Source: Zanthoxylum bungeanum
Taxonomy: Eukaryota > Streptophyta > Magnoliopsida > Sapindales > Rutaceae
Assembly: GCA_019454045.1 (NCBI GenBank)
Contig: SKCR01034775.1
Location: forward strand, 86,940 to 150,939
Direction of reading: 5' to 3'
Length of the DNA: 64,000 nt
This document shows, in pieces, positions 1-10,769 of the stretch; positions within the stretch are counted from its first letter, which is position 1; every line of letters begins with the position of its first letter. Both the position numbers and the translations under genes were made by a program. Below the pieces are notes generated by a model that made no database searches, was not told the DNA's origin, and was given only the letters and a program-made list of their open reading frames with translations.

Positions 1-645
1 CAGTCCCTAAATCCCCAAACCAGTGACCTGAAAATACATCAAAGAAACAACAGCAAAACAGTGGCAAAACGGGACGAAAAACAGCAGCCCCTAGCCTCCA
101 AAAATCGCCAATACAGTGAACAAACGAGACCTGAAACAGGGAGCAGAGAAGATAGAGAAAACAGCAGCAAATCGACGCCAAAACAGTGGAAAACAGTGGA
201 ACAGCGAGCCAAAACGTCAAGCTAGTGAACCGGAAGAGTAAGGAGCTTTTATCCCTTCCGATCTCCGCGAAACGCAAGTCCGAGGACGACTAAAAGGTTA
301 GACCTGAGGGTACTTTTCGTTCACACTTGTTTTTATTTGATTTTTATTGATTCTTTTAATTGTGTTTTAATTATTTATTGAATATTGTTTGCATGTGATG
401 TGTGTTGTGGCCATTGATTAAAACGGAAAATATGTCGTCTCTCGTGGTATATAGGATGGAAACCCAGACGTAAATTCCGTAGCCGATTCCGAATGGACGG
501 TAGTGCGGTCTGTACTTGGGATACAACTCCACGTACCACTTGAGTAAACGGCGCATATTTCGCTTATGTTATTTTGATTATTCGCACTTTATTATTCTGT
601 CTTTTAATTTCCGCATGTTATTTATTTATGTTGTGATGCGATCAA

Positions 646-1245
646 GCGCATGGGCTTAGTAAGTGGAATGAAAGATCCCCTATGGGGAAGGGTTAAAGCC
701 CTTTACCACGATGCTTTGCCGCGCCGGTTGATGTGTGTTTGGTTGAATGCAAAATACGTTCAATCGGACATACTAAGTTTGATATGATTGTCTTTATTTT
801 TGTATGTATGATGCGATTGAGCGCATGGGCTTAGTGAGTTAGTCCAAAGGTCCCCCCTTTGAGAGACGAAGAGCCTAAAAGGCCACCTTTGTGACACTAC
901 TTCGCCGCGCCGGACGGAAGTGTGTTTGGTTGAATGTACGTTCAATCGGGCATATGAAGTCCTACACTTTTATTGTCTTTATTCATGTATTGTGATGTGA
1001 TGCGCATGGGCTTAGTATGTTGGTCTAAAGGTCCTCTCTTTGAGAGACAAAGAGCCCCAAAAGGCCACCTTTACGACAGTACTTCGCCGCGCCTCTTTTA
1101 TTTAGTCATTCGTCTTCATAATATCTTTTTGAAAATTCATGCATCATATTGCATTGCGCATGGGCTTATCAAGTGAGATCAAGGGTCCTCCACTTTGAGG
1201 GATGAAAATGCTTAAAGCTACATTTGCTACAATGATTTGCCGCGC
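646..1245 (+). repeat. Four-unit diverged tandem repeat inside the LTR
   Basis: The sequence GCGCATGGGCTTA recurs at about 646, 821, 1003 and 1156. Each copy is followed by a purine-rich stretch, a run ending in aggccacctttacgac-like sequence, and GCCGCGCC. Units are about 150-185 bp. The same four units occur in the 3' LTR at roughly 8645-9250, so the array predates the last transposition. Confidence 0.8.
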
Positions 1246-1339
1246 CCCTTAATTTGTTGTTATGTACGAGAAGTCATATATTATATGTTCATGTATGTGT
1301 CATGTTGTTTACTGGCATTTTGGAGGTCACTGCTGTAAC

Positions 1340-1490
1340 CCCCGTTCGAACGCGTTCCGAAACACCGCACGAACGCATGTTTTCTGTCTGGTCCCGTTCG
1401 AACGCGTTATCAAACGCTATAAACGGACGCGAACCTTCTGTTTACCGTTCGAACGCGTTTACGAACGCTACACGAATGCGAATACACTGA
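1340..1490 (+). repeat. Three short units with CGTTCGAACG palindromes
   Basis: Three units of roughly 55 bp each begin with CGTTCGAACGCGTT and continue with a second, diverged AACGC-type half. The same three units appear in the other LTR at about 9346-9483. The core is a perfect 10 bp palindrome rich in CpG within an otherwise AT-rich LTR. Confidence 0.8.
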
Positions 1491-2145
1491 ATTGAGTTAT
1501 TTTCATCATATGTGCGTCTGTGTCTATATCTATCTTCTTTTGCACCACGTCATAGCATGCTCACTTTAATGCCTAACTGCATCCCTAAGCGTCTTTTTGC
1601 ATTATGTACTTAGTTGACCCTTTTATTTGTGCATGGACATGTAATGGCTATTTGTTTATGATATGTCTATGAAATCACATGTTCACCATCATTTGATTCG
1701 CCTTTATGTGTGATTGTGTGGTTAGTATGTGCTTGCGTTTCCATGAATACAACATACCAATGAAATTGTCTGTTGTTGATTTAATGTACTTCTAAGCATG
1801 CAATCTTATATGTGAAATACATGTATATTTAGGCGCATATTTTATTTTATAAATGTGAATTTAGAAGCATGATACCCTTAGAAATAAGTGTTACTTCAAC
1901 TTGTTTAAATTATTATATAAATCCTTTCATTACAAGTGACATGAGTAAGGGACCATTCCGAACCCAACGTTTGAGGTCTTCCCTTGCGAGGGGTGAGTGC
2001 GGCCTTAAATCTCATTTTCCCGGTTCACACCGGGTGGCGACTCCATTATTCTCCGGTTTAGTCCCCCGTGGCTACTCCGTACTCCCGACTAGTGCCGCGA
2101 GCCTAGGACAGCATGCGTCGCCCAGATTCCTGTGTTCCTACAGTT

Positions 2146-2163
2146 TGGCGACTCCACTGGGAT
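2146..2163 (+). other. Primer binding site of the Ogre-like element
   Basis: TGGCGACTCCACTGGGAT starts 3 bp after the LTR end at 2142. This sequence is the type reported for Ogre/Tat elements and attributed to tRNA-Arg. The position directly after the CA end of the LTR fixes the LTR boundary. Confidence 0.75.
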
Positions 2164-2714
2164 AGAGAATCGGCCCCGAAATTTTATCTTTTGTAATGTT
2201 TGGATTTATGTTCTAATTGACCGTGTCTATAGTGGATGAAATTGGGGTTTAATCAAAGGCATTTTGAGGCTAGGTAATGGTTTGGTGTTCTCCTTCACTC
2301 ACTACCTTTCTAGATGGAAAAGCTGTGAGGACACCTATATGGCCATATACTTGTAGCCTATTGTGATGGACTAATTTGGAGGACTCGTTGTTTATTCCTG
2401 ACACCAAGCGATAAGAGCCTAAGAGGCTTGGGTATTTAAGTGAGCCTCGCTCCACCTTCCCTCTGGGGAATCTACAACGGGAAATCCATTTGACAGTCCG
2501 TCACACACCATAGCTCATTGGCACGTTCCTTAGTGTATAAAAAAGGGTGCGCTCACTTGGTTGCTCGAACCCTTGAGTGGGGAGACCTAGTTGTGGGCCA
2601 TCCTTCGCCAATGAGAGCCTTTGTCTATACTCTTGCTAACCCACCCATAGATCGGTTTGTATGGTTAAAGTAACAATTATTTCCTTGAGTATGTGCTTGT
2701 GGACCATCCTCATT

Positions 2715-3150
2715 TGGATGCAGTTGGACTATTGTCAGAAATGCGGGCTTGTTGGGCCATTTAAACTGGGGCAAGTTCGTACCATATGACTATTAGGCCC
2801 AAAGCTTCTGAAATGTTGATGGGCCATTATGTAAAAATTGTTATGTTTGTTTGCATTATCTCTCTTTTATGCTTGTGTTTGGGAACATCATCGTTTGGAT
2901 TCATTTGGACTATTTGTCATAAGATATGGGCTTGTTGGGCCATTTAAACTGGGACAAGAACGTATTTTATGACAATTGGGCCGAATGCTTCTAAGTGTTG
3001 ATGAGCCACCTTGTGCTTGTGTTCGGAATGTTACCATTTGGATTTAGTTGGGCTCCTTGCCATGAGACGTGAACTTGTTGGGCCATTTAAACTGGGATGA
3101 GTTCACTCCTATGACAATTAGCCCGAAAGCTTCTAAAATGATAACATGCT
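2715..3150 (+). repeat. Three leader repeats upstream of gag
   Basis: A unit containing TTGTTGGGCCATTTAAACTG occurs three times (around 2750, 2932 and 3077). It is preceded by a TTTGGAT..TTGG stretch and followed by TATGACNATT and AGCTTCTAA-type sequence. The units are 125-185 bp apart and lie in the untranslated leader between primer site and gag. No coding potential is seen in 2164-3180. Confidence 0.75.
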
Positions 3151-3315
3151 GATTTGTGTGAAAATTTTAATTGATTTAGTATGTTATATATGTTACATGC
3201 ATCTCACGCACCTCATGCATACACACATCATGCTAACCCTTGTGTTCTAAAAGCCATCATAGACTCCCGTTGGGTTAGGGAAGAGGGAAGACTCACCAAA
3301 AGGCCGATAACAGAC

Positions 3316-4544
3316 ATGAGTACATCCGATAATGAGGTATCCCGGATAGATCAGTTGGAAAATGGTTTAGCCAAGATTACCGAACAGTTGCAAGCCTTGA
3401 CAGTTGCCATGACAAATATGGCTGTGCCCCGTGCTGGGGGAAACTCTGAGAATGTAAGACGTGAGGAGACTCCGAATGGATTGGGGGATGACATCCCCGC
3501 TTTTGATGATGATATGGCTGATTATACCACTGGGAGAAAAGTTGGGTCTCAGGCAGAATTGCAGAAACTCCGTGACCAGATAGAGTCCGTTACCCGTAAG
3601 ATGAAGGGTAAGGATGAAGACTTACTAGACTATGAGGCGATGACCTTTGAGGAACAGTTGCCTGCTCAGTTCAGAATGCCCGACATGGCTAAGTTCAATG
3701 GGAACGGAGATCCGAGAGTGCATCTCCGTCAGTATGTGTCTGTTATGAGTTCAGTTGGCCTGTCTCAGCGCCAAGTCCAAAAGATGTTTGGGATGTCACT
3801 CGAGGGGGCACCCGTAGTATGGTACCATAACCTGGACAAGCAGGTTAAAGAAGATTGGAGGGAGCTAGCTGATGCTTTCTTAAAGCAATATGTCACGGAC
3901 CTGGAGATTGACTTGTCACTCCGTGACTTAGAAAATATCAAGCAGAAGCCGGAGGAAAATTTCAAGGAATATGTGGACCGCTGGAGGAGCCAGCTTCTGA
4001 AGATGCAGACCCGGCCCTCAGAAAAGGACCAGATCAAAATAATCATCAAGGGCACCAAGCCCTCTATTTATGGCAAACTGAGGAGAATGACTTCGATGAT
4101 TACTGATTTTTGACAGCTGAGGGAGACAATTATGGATATTGAGGAGGAGGAAGCCGAGAACATAAAGTTTTATGGACAGAACAGAAGGAATATTGGGGGA
4201 CATTCAGGGACTATGCCTGCTACTGCTGAGGTAACTGCTATTAAGAACAGACGATTTTCTAACCTGGTAAGCCCCTTTCAAAGGTATTCGAAAAGCTGAA
4301 GGCGCAAGGACTCTTAAAACCTTTGGAACCTAGGCCCATCCCAAATCCTGTGCCACCTCACATGAACTTAAACTTATACTGTCACTTCCACCAAGAAAAA
4401 GGCCATGACACCGACAACTGCGCCCGCCTCAGACATGAAATCCAAAACCTCATCGATGCCCATATAATACCCGACCCAGAGAAAGAACAACCCAATACAC
4501 ACAGAAACCCCCTACCAAATTACCACTCCGCCCCACCACCATGA
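3316..4544 (+). pseudogene. Broken gag of the Ogre-like element
   Basis: This would encode the structural capsid/nucleocapsid protein that packages the element RNA. The frame from 3316 (MSTSDNEVSR) is preferred over the in-frame upstream ATG at 3181, which adds an unlikely leader. Residues 1-40 form a short coiled coil. A retrotransposon-gag core follows, with the hallmark string WYHNLDKQVKEDWREL and later EYVDRWRSQ. The frame is broken by TGA at 4111-4113 and continues in the same frame to another stop near 4298. It resumes in a different frame at 4323 with a zinc knuckle CHFHQEKGHDTDNC and the usual LRHEIQNLID tail, ending at 4544. At least one nonsense and one frameshift mean this copy cannot make full Gag. 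Confidence 0.85.
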
Positions 4545-5150
4545 TAACCTTTTGCTTTCTTGAAACCTTTGACCTTCGAACCCTCAACCACCAAGCTTCT
4601 CATATGGGGATAATGGATAACAATGGTGAAGAACCATGGGCTGAAGAAGAAGGCACTGTTGTTTCTCCTAGTTTATCTTGCACTTTTAATAAAGACATTG
4701 ATTTTGTTTACCTGTTCGAACGTTTCCTCAACAATAATAAAGGCGATCATTTTATTTATCTGCCTAAGACTATTACTTTCAAACTTGCAACATGAGTGTG
4801 TTCAATCTTGGCAATGTGATGCTCAGAACGTAGGGAATCCTTAAAGGAAGCAAGCAGAAAAGATAAGTTGGCCATTCAGGAATTGGGAAATTGAGACAGT
4901 GGGACTGTTAGACTTGGAAAGAAATAGGTTCCTGGAACAAATCAGTGTAGACAGGTGGAAATGGTACATTCCCTAAGAAAAGAATGGTCGTCAATGGAAT
5001 TGACAGAAGACCTAACCCAACGGGATAAGAAAACTCATGCATACATGTAACATATTTTGCATTCCTTTTTGTGTTTTGTGTTTGTTTTGTGTTCATAGGT
5101 TTTGAAGAAGAAAGAGAGAAAGCGGCAAATGAAAGCCAGTCAGAAGCATC
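4545..5150 (+). other. Post-gag spacer, no recognisable gene
   Basis: An 84-codon reading frame at 4541-4795 is rich in acidic residues but matches nothing I recognise. It could be a remnant of the sequence that follows gag in the parent element. The rest (4800-5150) is noncoding, and the tandem arrays start after it. No protease or RT motif is visible where pol would be expected. Confidence 0.5.
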
Positions 5151-5154
5151 AATA

Positions 5155-5400
5155 TTAGCATCAGTATCAGCGGGGGGCGAGGCCCATATCAATATTAACA
5201 TAGGGGCGAGGCCCATATCAGTATCAGTTTGAGGGCAAGGCCCACATCAGTATCAGTTCAGGGCCGAGGCCCACATTAGTATCAGCTTGGGGGCGAGTCC
5301 CATATCAGCATCAGTTTATGGGGGAACCCACATCTGCATCAGTTTGGGGGCGAGGCCCATATCAGTGTCAGATCGAGGGCGAGGCCCATATCAGTTCAGG
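5155..5400 (+). repeat. Tandem array 1, about 30-35 bp units
   Basis: Units are built around GGGGCGAGGCCCATATCAGTATCAG. About seven copies run head to tail with small length changes. They lie between the broken gag and the polypurine tract and form the first of three adjacent arrays with different unit sequences. Confidence 0.85.
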
Positions 5401-6320
5401 AAGAAAGCCTACATTCAGTTCAGTTCAGGAAGAAAGCCTCATATCAGTATAGTTTGAGAACAAAACTCGGGAGGAATAAAGCCTCATGCCAGTATAGCTT
5501 GAGAACAAAGCTCAATGGGAAGAAAGCCTCATATCAGTATAATTTGAGAACAAAGCTCAAGGGGAAGAAAGCCTCATATCAGTATAATTTGAGAACAAAG
5601 CTCAAGGGGAAGAAAGTCTCATGTCAGTATAGTTTGAGAACAAAGCTCAAGGGGAAGAAAGCCTCATGTCAGTACAGTTCGGAAACAAAGCCCACACTCA
5701 GTGCAGTTCAGGAAGAAAGCCTACATTCAGTTCAAGAACAAAGCTCAATGGGAACAAAGCCTCATGTCAAGTACAGTTCGGGAATAAAGCCCACACTCAG
5801 TGCAGTTCGGGAACAAAGCCCACATTCAGTACAGTTCAGGAAGAAAGCCTACGTCCAGCAAACTCGGGAATAAAGCCCACATTCAGTTTAGTTCAGGAAA
5901 AAGCCTGCATTCAGCTCAGTACGGGAATAAAGCCCACATCCAGTGCAGTTCGGGAATAAAGCCCACATTCAGTACAGTTCAGGAAGAAAGCCTGCATTCA
6001 ATTCAGTTCGGGAATAAAGCCCACATTCAGTACAGTTCAGGAATAAAGCCCACATTCAGTATAATTCGGGAATAAAGCCCCACATTCAGCATAACTAGGG
6101 AACAAAGCCAGGGGAATAAAGCCTCATCTCAATGCAGTTTGGGAACAAAGCCCACAGTCCAGACAGTCAGGGGAATAAAGCCTCATCTCAGCACAGTTCA
6201 GGAATAAAGCCTCATCTCAACAGTCCAGGAATAAAGCTCATGAGGAATAAAGCCTCATCTCAACAGTTCGGGAATAAAGCTCGGGAGGAATAAAGCCTCA
6301 TCTCAGTACAGTTCAGGAAT
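5400..6320 (+). repeat. Tandem array 2, units carrying AATAAAG
   Basis: Roughly 28-45 bp units of the form TTCRGGAAKAAAGCCYACATTCAGT repeat more than 20 times. In the later half most units read GGAATAAAGCC, so the plant polyadenylation hexamer AATAAA is repeated many times on the sense strand. Long reading frames in all three frames across this array are by-products of the repeat length and lack of stops, not proteins. Confidence 0.9.
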
Positions 6321-6640
6321 GAACAAGCCGGGAATGGCACTCCAAGAATGGACATCTCACGGTAACAGTTCGGGAATGAACACCTCACAGTAATGGTTCG
6401 GGAATGGACCAACTCACAGTAACGGTTCAGGGATGGACCAACTCACAGTAACGGTTCGGGAATGGACACCTCACGGTAACAGTTTGGGAATTGACACCTC
6501 ACGGTAACAGTTCGGGAATGAACACCTCACAGTAACGGTTCGAGAATGAACCAACTCACAGTAACGGTTCGAGAATGGACCACCTTACAGTAACGGTTCG
6601 GGAATGAACCACATCACAACACGGTTCGGGAATGAACCAG
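6320..6640 (+). repeat. Tandem array 3, about 29-31 bp units
   Basis: About ten units of the form GGGAATGGACCACTCACAGTAACGGTTC run to 6640. The unit is unrelated to array 2 except for the GTTCGGGAAT junction, which suggests that one array seeded the next. Confidence 0.85.
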
Positions 6641-6770
6641 GGGTCGCATCACCTCACCACCCAAATCAACTCAAACACGTGGAAAGTCAAGTGGCAGTTG
6701 GCTAGCCAGGTAAGTGAAAATGCATTGCATAACTTTGATAGGATTGTCACTGTTACACATTACACAAGTC

Positions 6771-6789
6771 CAATCAAAGTGGGGGCGAC
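6771..6789 (+). other. Polypurine tract of the Ogre-like element
   Basis: AAAGTGGGGGCGAC lies directly before the TG that opens the 3' LTR at 6790. Purine-rich, G-run-containing tracts in this position prime plus-strand DNA synthesis in LTR retrotransposons. Confidence 0.75.
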
Positions 6790-9700
6790 TGTAGGCATTG
6801 CATTTTTGCATGTGAAACCCGATGATGAGCTCATTTGGAGGCACTATCTTTTAAGTCGCGGAAATCGCGGGAAACAGACGTCGGAAGGGAAGAGTCAAGA
6901 ATTGACGGTTTTTCGGATTTAGTTCACGTGTTTAGCTTCGGGTTCGCTGTTGGATCTCCGTTTTAAAAAAAACTTAACCTTAGCCCAAGCCCATTAAATC
7001 ACATCCAAAGAAATAATTAATATGTGTCACAACCATAATAATTAAACATTTAAAATATATGTCACAAATTAAATTTAAATTAAATATAAGTAAATTAAAA
7101 CCAATTAAATTCACAAATTAAAATTAATTAACTCACAAATGTAAACTAAATTAAATTAAATTTAAATTAAATAACTAATTAAATTAAATGTTAAATCTAA
7201 AAATCACAAACCAATTAAATTAATTAAATTAAATTCTAATTAAATTAATTCCAATTCAAATTAAATAAACAAATTAAATAAACAATATACCAAATTAAAT
7301 AGAATAATTAATTAAGTCATATACCAAATAAAATCTAAATAATCACCTACCAAAATAATAAAAATACTTACCCAAATTAAAGAAATTGCATGCCTAATTA
7401 AAATCAATCAACAAATATTATTCCTAATTAAATATATTATTCCTAACTTAAAATATTGTATGCCTAATCAACACAAACTAAATATTCTACATTCCTAAAT
7501 TAGCCTAAATTTGTGCCCCAATCAAATATATATTTTCCTTTTGTGACACTAATTAGATATTACAAATCCATATCCTTGCAACCCTAGGACAACTCTCTAA
7601 TACACGGCACAAACAAAGAACAAAAAATAAACAAACTGCCCCTCAGCCCTCATCTTTACGCACATACCCTAGCATCACCTTCACACACAGACAGTTCACG
7701 GCCTCTCTTCCTCTCCCATCTCTCTTGCTAACACTCGGCAAGATCAACAAATAACCCTAATCAAACAAATAAAGAAACCCTAAAGGCCACCACTCTCAAG
7801 CCTCACAACAACGCCATATACACCTAGCCCTCACGCAAAATCACCAACAAACCAGCCTCCATTCATCAACGAATTACCCTCTTTCACGAACCAAGCAGAC
7901 TATCATACGCCCCCTTCCCTTTCACTCAAATTCAGCGCATCATCCAACCCTTAACAACGCCCTGCACTGCCATCAAATCACCGCAAATTAGCCTCTAAAT
8001 CAGTCCCTAAATCCCCAAACCAGTGACCTGAAAATACATCAAAGAAACAACAGCAAAACAGTGGCAAAACGGGACGAAAACAGCAGCCCCTAGCCTCCAA
8101 AAATCGCCAATACAGTGAACAAACGAGACCTGAAACAGGGAGCAGAGAAGATAGAGAAAACAGCAGCAAATCGACGCCAAAACAGTGGAGAAAACAGTGG
8201 AACAGCGAGCCAAAACGTCAAGCTAGTGAACCGGAAGAGTAAGGAGCTTTTATCCCTTCCGATCTCCGCGAAACGCAAGTCCGAGGACGACTAAAAGGTT
8301 AGACCTGAGGGTACTTTTCACACTTGTTTTTATTTGATTTTTATTGATTCTTTTAATTGTGTTTTAATTATTTATTGAATATTGTTTGCATGTGATGTGT
8401 GTTGTGGCCATTGATTAAAACGGAAAATATGTCGTCTCTCGTGGTATATAGGATGGAAACCCAGACGTAAATTCCGTAGCCGATTCCGAATGGACGGTAG
8501 TGCGGTCTGTACTTGGGATACAACTCCACGTACCACTTGAGTAAACGGCGCATATTTCGCTTTATGTTATTTTGATTATTCGCACTTTATTATTCTGTCT
8601 TTTAATTTCCGCATGTTATTTATTTATGTTGTGATGCGATCAAGCGCATGGGCTTAGTAAGTGGAATGAAAGATCCCCTATGGGGAAGGGTTAAAGCCCT
8701 TTACCACGATGCTTTGCCGCGCCGGTTGATGTGTGTTTGGTTGAATGCAAAATACGTTCAATCGGACATACTAAGTTTGATATGATTGTCTTTATTTTTG
8801 TGTATGTATGATGCGATTGAGCGCATGGGCTTAGTGAGTTAGTCCAAAGGTCCCCTCTTTGAGAGACGAAGAGCCTAAAAGGCCACCTTTGACACACTAC
8901 ACTACTCCGCCGCGCCGGACGAAGTGTGTTTGGGTTGAATGTACGTTCAATCGGGCATATGAAGTCCTACACTTTTATTGTCTTTATTTCATGTATTGTG
9001 ATGTGATGCGCATGGGCTTAGTATGTTGGTCTAAAGGTCCTCTCTTTGAGAGACAAAGAGCCCCAAAAGGCCACCTTTACGACAGTACTTCGCCGCGCCT
9101 ATTTTATTTAGTCATTCGCTTCATAATATCTTTTTGAAAATTCATGCATCATATTGCATTGCGCATGGGCTTATCAAGTGAGATCAAGGGTCCTCCACTT
9201 TGAGGGATGAAAATGCTTAAAAGCTACATTTGCTACAATGATTTGCCGCGCCCCTTAATTTGTTGTTATGTACGAGAAGTCATATATTCATATGTTCATG
9301 TATGTGTCATGTTGTTTACTGCATTTTGGAGGTCACTGCTGTAACCCGTTCGAACGCGTTCCGAACACCGCACGAACGCATTTTTTCTGTCTGGTCCCGT
9401 TCGAACGCGTTATCAAACGCTATACGGACGCGAACCTTCTGTTTACCGTTCGAACGCGTTTACGAACGCTACACGAATGCGAATACACTGAATTGAGTTA
9501 TTTTCATCATATGTGCGTCTGTGTCTATATCTATCTTCTTTTGCACCACGTCATAGCATGCTCACTTTAATGCCTAACTGCATCCCTAAGCGTCTTTTTG
9601 CATTATGTACTTAGTTGACCCTTTTATTTGTGCATGGACATGTAATGGCTATTTGTTTATGATATGTCTATGAAATCACATGTTCACCATCATTTGATTC

Positions 9701-10145
9701 GCCTTTATGTGTGATTGTGTGGTTAGTATGTGCTTGCGTTTCCATGAATACAACATACCAATGAAATTGCCTGTTTGTTGATTTAATGTACTTCTAAGCA
9801 TGCAATCTTATATGTGAAATACATGTATATTTAGGCGCATATTTTATTTTATAAATGTGAATTTAGAAGCATGATACCCTTAGAAATAAGTGTTACTTCA
9901 ACTTGTTTAAATTATTATATAAATCCTTTCATTACAAGTGACATGAGTAAGGGACCATTCCGAACCCAACGGTTTGAGGTCTTCCCTTGCGAGGGGTGAG
10001 TGCGGCCTTAAATCTCATTTTCCCGGTTCACACCGGGTGGCGACTCCATTATTCTCCGGTTTAGTCCCCCGTGGCTACTCCGTACTCCCGACTAGTGCCG
10101 CGAGCCTAAGACAGCATGCGTCGCCCAGATTCCTGTGTTCCTACA
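6790..10145 (+). repeat. Complete 3' LTR of the Ogre-like element (3356 bp)
   Basis: It starts TGTAGGCATT right after the polypurine tract and ends TTCCTACA, giving the TG...CA ends of an LTR. Its last 2145 bp match window positions 1-2142. The first kilobase includes a very AT-rich stretch (about 6960-7560) built from AATTAAAT repeats, then a C-rich segment with no coding potential. Length above 3 kb is normal for Ogre/Tat LTRs. The 61-codon minus-strand frame near 8368-8553 is the same as that at 371-556 and is treated as a shadow. Confidence 0.9.
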
Positions 10146-10714
10146 GTTAGGAACTCACATTAAATCTTTATTATATTTGTGAGTGCCCAAGTTGTACTTC
10201 AAACTTTAATATCAAACACTTGTGGTTGGGAAGACCTTTTTTGAGTGGGTTTACTCAATGTGCAATTTGTAAGAGGGTTTAAGAGTGAGCCATAAGAAAA
10301 ATCTTGTGTAAAGGTTTGGAGTGAACCTAAAGGACAAAACTCTTGGTTGCGGGTGAGCCACATAAATCTCAGTGTAAGTTGTAGTTTCAACTTAATGGAA
10401 ATCTTCAAGTGTGGCTTGGGGGAGTGGATATATGCATTGATGGCCGAACCACTATAAATTACCGGTGTCATTTTCTCTATCCCTTAACTTTTAATTATTG
10501 CAAGTTTATTTTCATATTTGCATGTTAATTAGAAACTTGCTATTATAGAATATATTGTGATTGAGAAAATTGACCTAAGCTAAATTGGTAAAACTACTAG
10601 CTTAATAGAGTAAAATCGGTAAATATTTTTATTTATGTAATATTAGGCAATTACCCAATTCACATCCTCTTGAGTATAGAGAGTTTATTTGTTGTATGTT
10701 TGTAGGAAATTTCA
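10146..10714 (+). repeat. Partial copia-type LTR cut by the Ogre-like element
   Basis: The segment ends in TTTCA just before a canonical met-tRNA primer site, so it is the end of a copia LTR. Its start is missing because the Ogre-like 3' LTR ends at 10145. The remainder presumably lies left of the window beyond the Ogre-like insertion. No second copy of this LTR is recognised in the window. Confidence 0.65.
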
Positions 10715-10716
10715 AT

Positions 10717-10728
10717 TGGTATCAGAGC
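10717..10728 (+). other. Primer binding site, initiator tRNA-Met
   Basis: TGGTATCAGAGC is the canonical plant copia primer site and is placed 2 bp after the LTR end. It identifies the following frame as a copia gag and sets its strand. Confidence 0.85.
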
Positions 10729-10769
10729 AATGTATTATCAACAAAGACTTAATCGTCCGAGAATCGATC

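Larger units (their letters stand above)
1..2142 (+). repeat. 5' LTR (3' part only) of the Ogre-like element
   Basis: This segment matches 8001-10145 almost base for base, with mostly 1-4 bp length differences. It ends in TTCCTACA immediately before a primer binding site. By comparison with the complete 3' LTR, about 1.2 kb of this LTR lies left of the window. It contains four diverged tandem units, a run of CGTTCGAACG palindromes, and near its end an 11 bp copy of the primer-site core (2035-2045). Confidence 0.9.
1..10145 (+). mobile_element. Gag-only Ogre-like LTR retrotransposon, left end outside window
   Basis: Positions 1-2142 and 8001-10145 are near-identical direct repeats, which are the LTRs of one element. 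Between them lie a primer binding site just after the first LTR, a decayed gag, long tandem repeats and a polypurine tract just before the second LTR. No protease, RT, RNase H or integrase is visible in about 4.6 kb of internal DNA. The element must therefore be mobilised in trans, as described for plant terminal-repeat elements with only a gag domain (TR-GAG). The primer site (TGGCGACTCCACTGGG) and the gag zinc knuckle point to the Ogre/Tat branch of Ty3/gypsy; this lineage call is by recognition, not by tree. The left flank is not visible, so the target duplication cannot be checked; the first bases to its right are GTTAG. Confidence 0.85.

Noticed and set aside
371..556. 61-codon minus-strand frame present identically in both Ogre-like LTRs
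   Set aside because: Identity follows from LTR identity. The related block at 14255-14370 differs mostly by amino-acid-changing substitutions, so no sign of protein-level selection.
5454..6075. Overlapping 91-139 codon frames in three phases with repetitive peptides
   Set aside because: They are translations of a short-unit DNA tandem array in all frames. There is no start context and no conserved protein domain.
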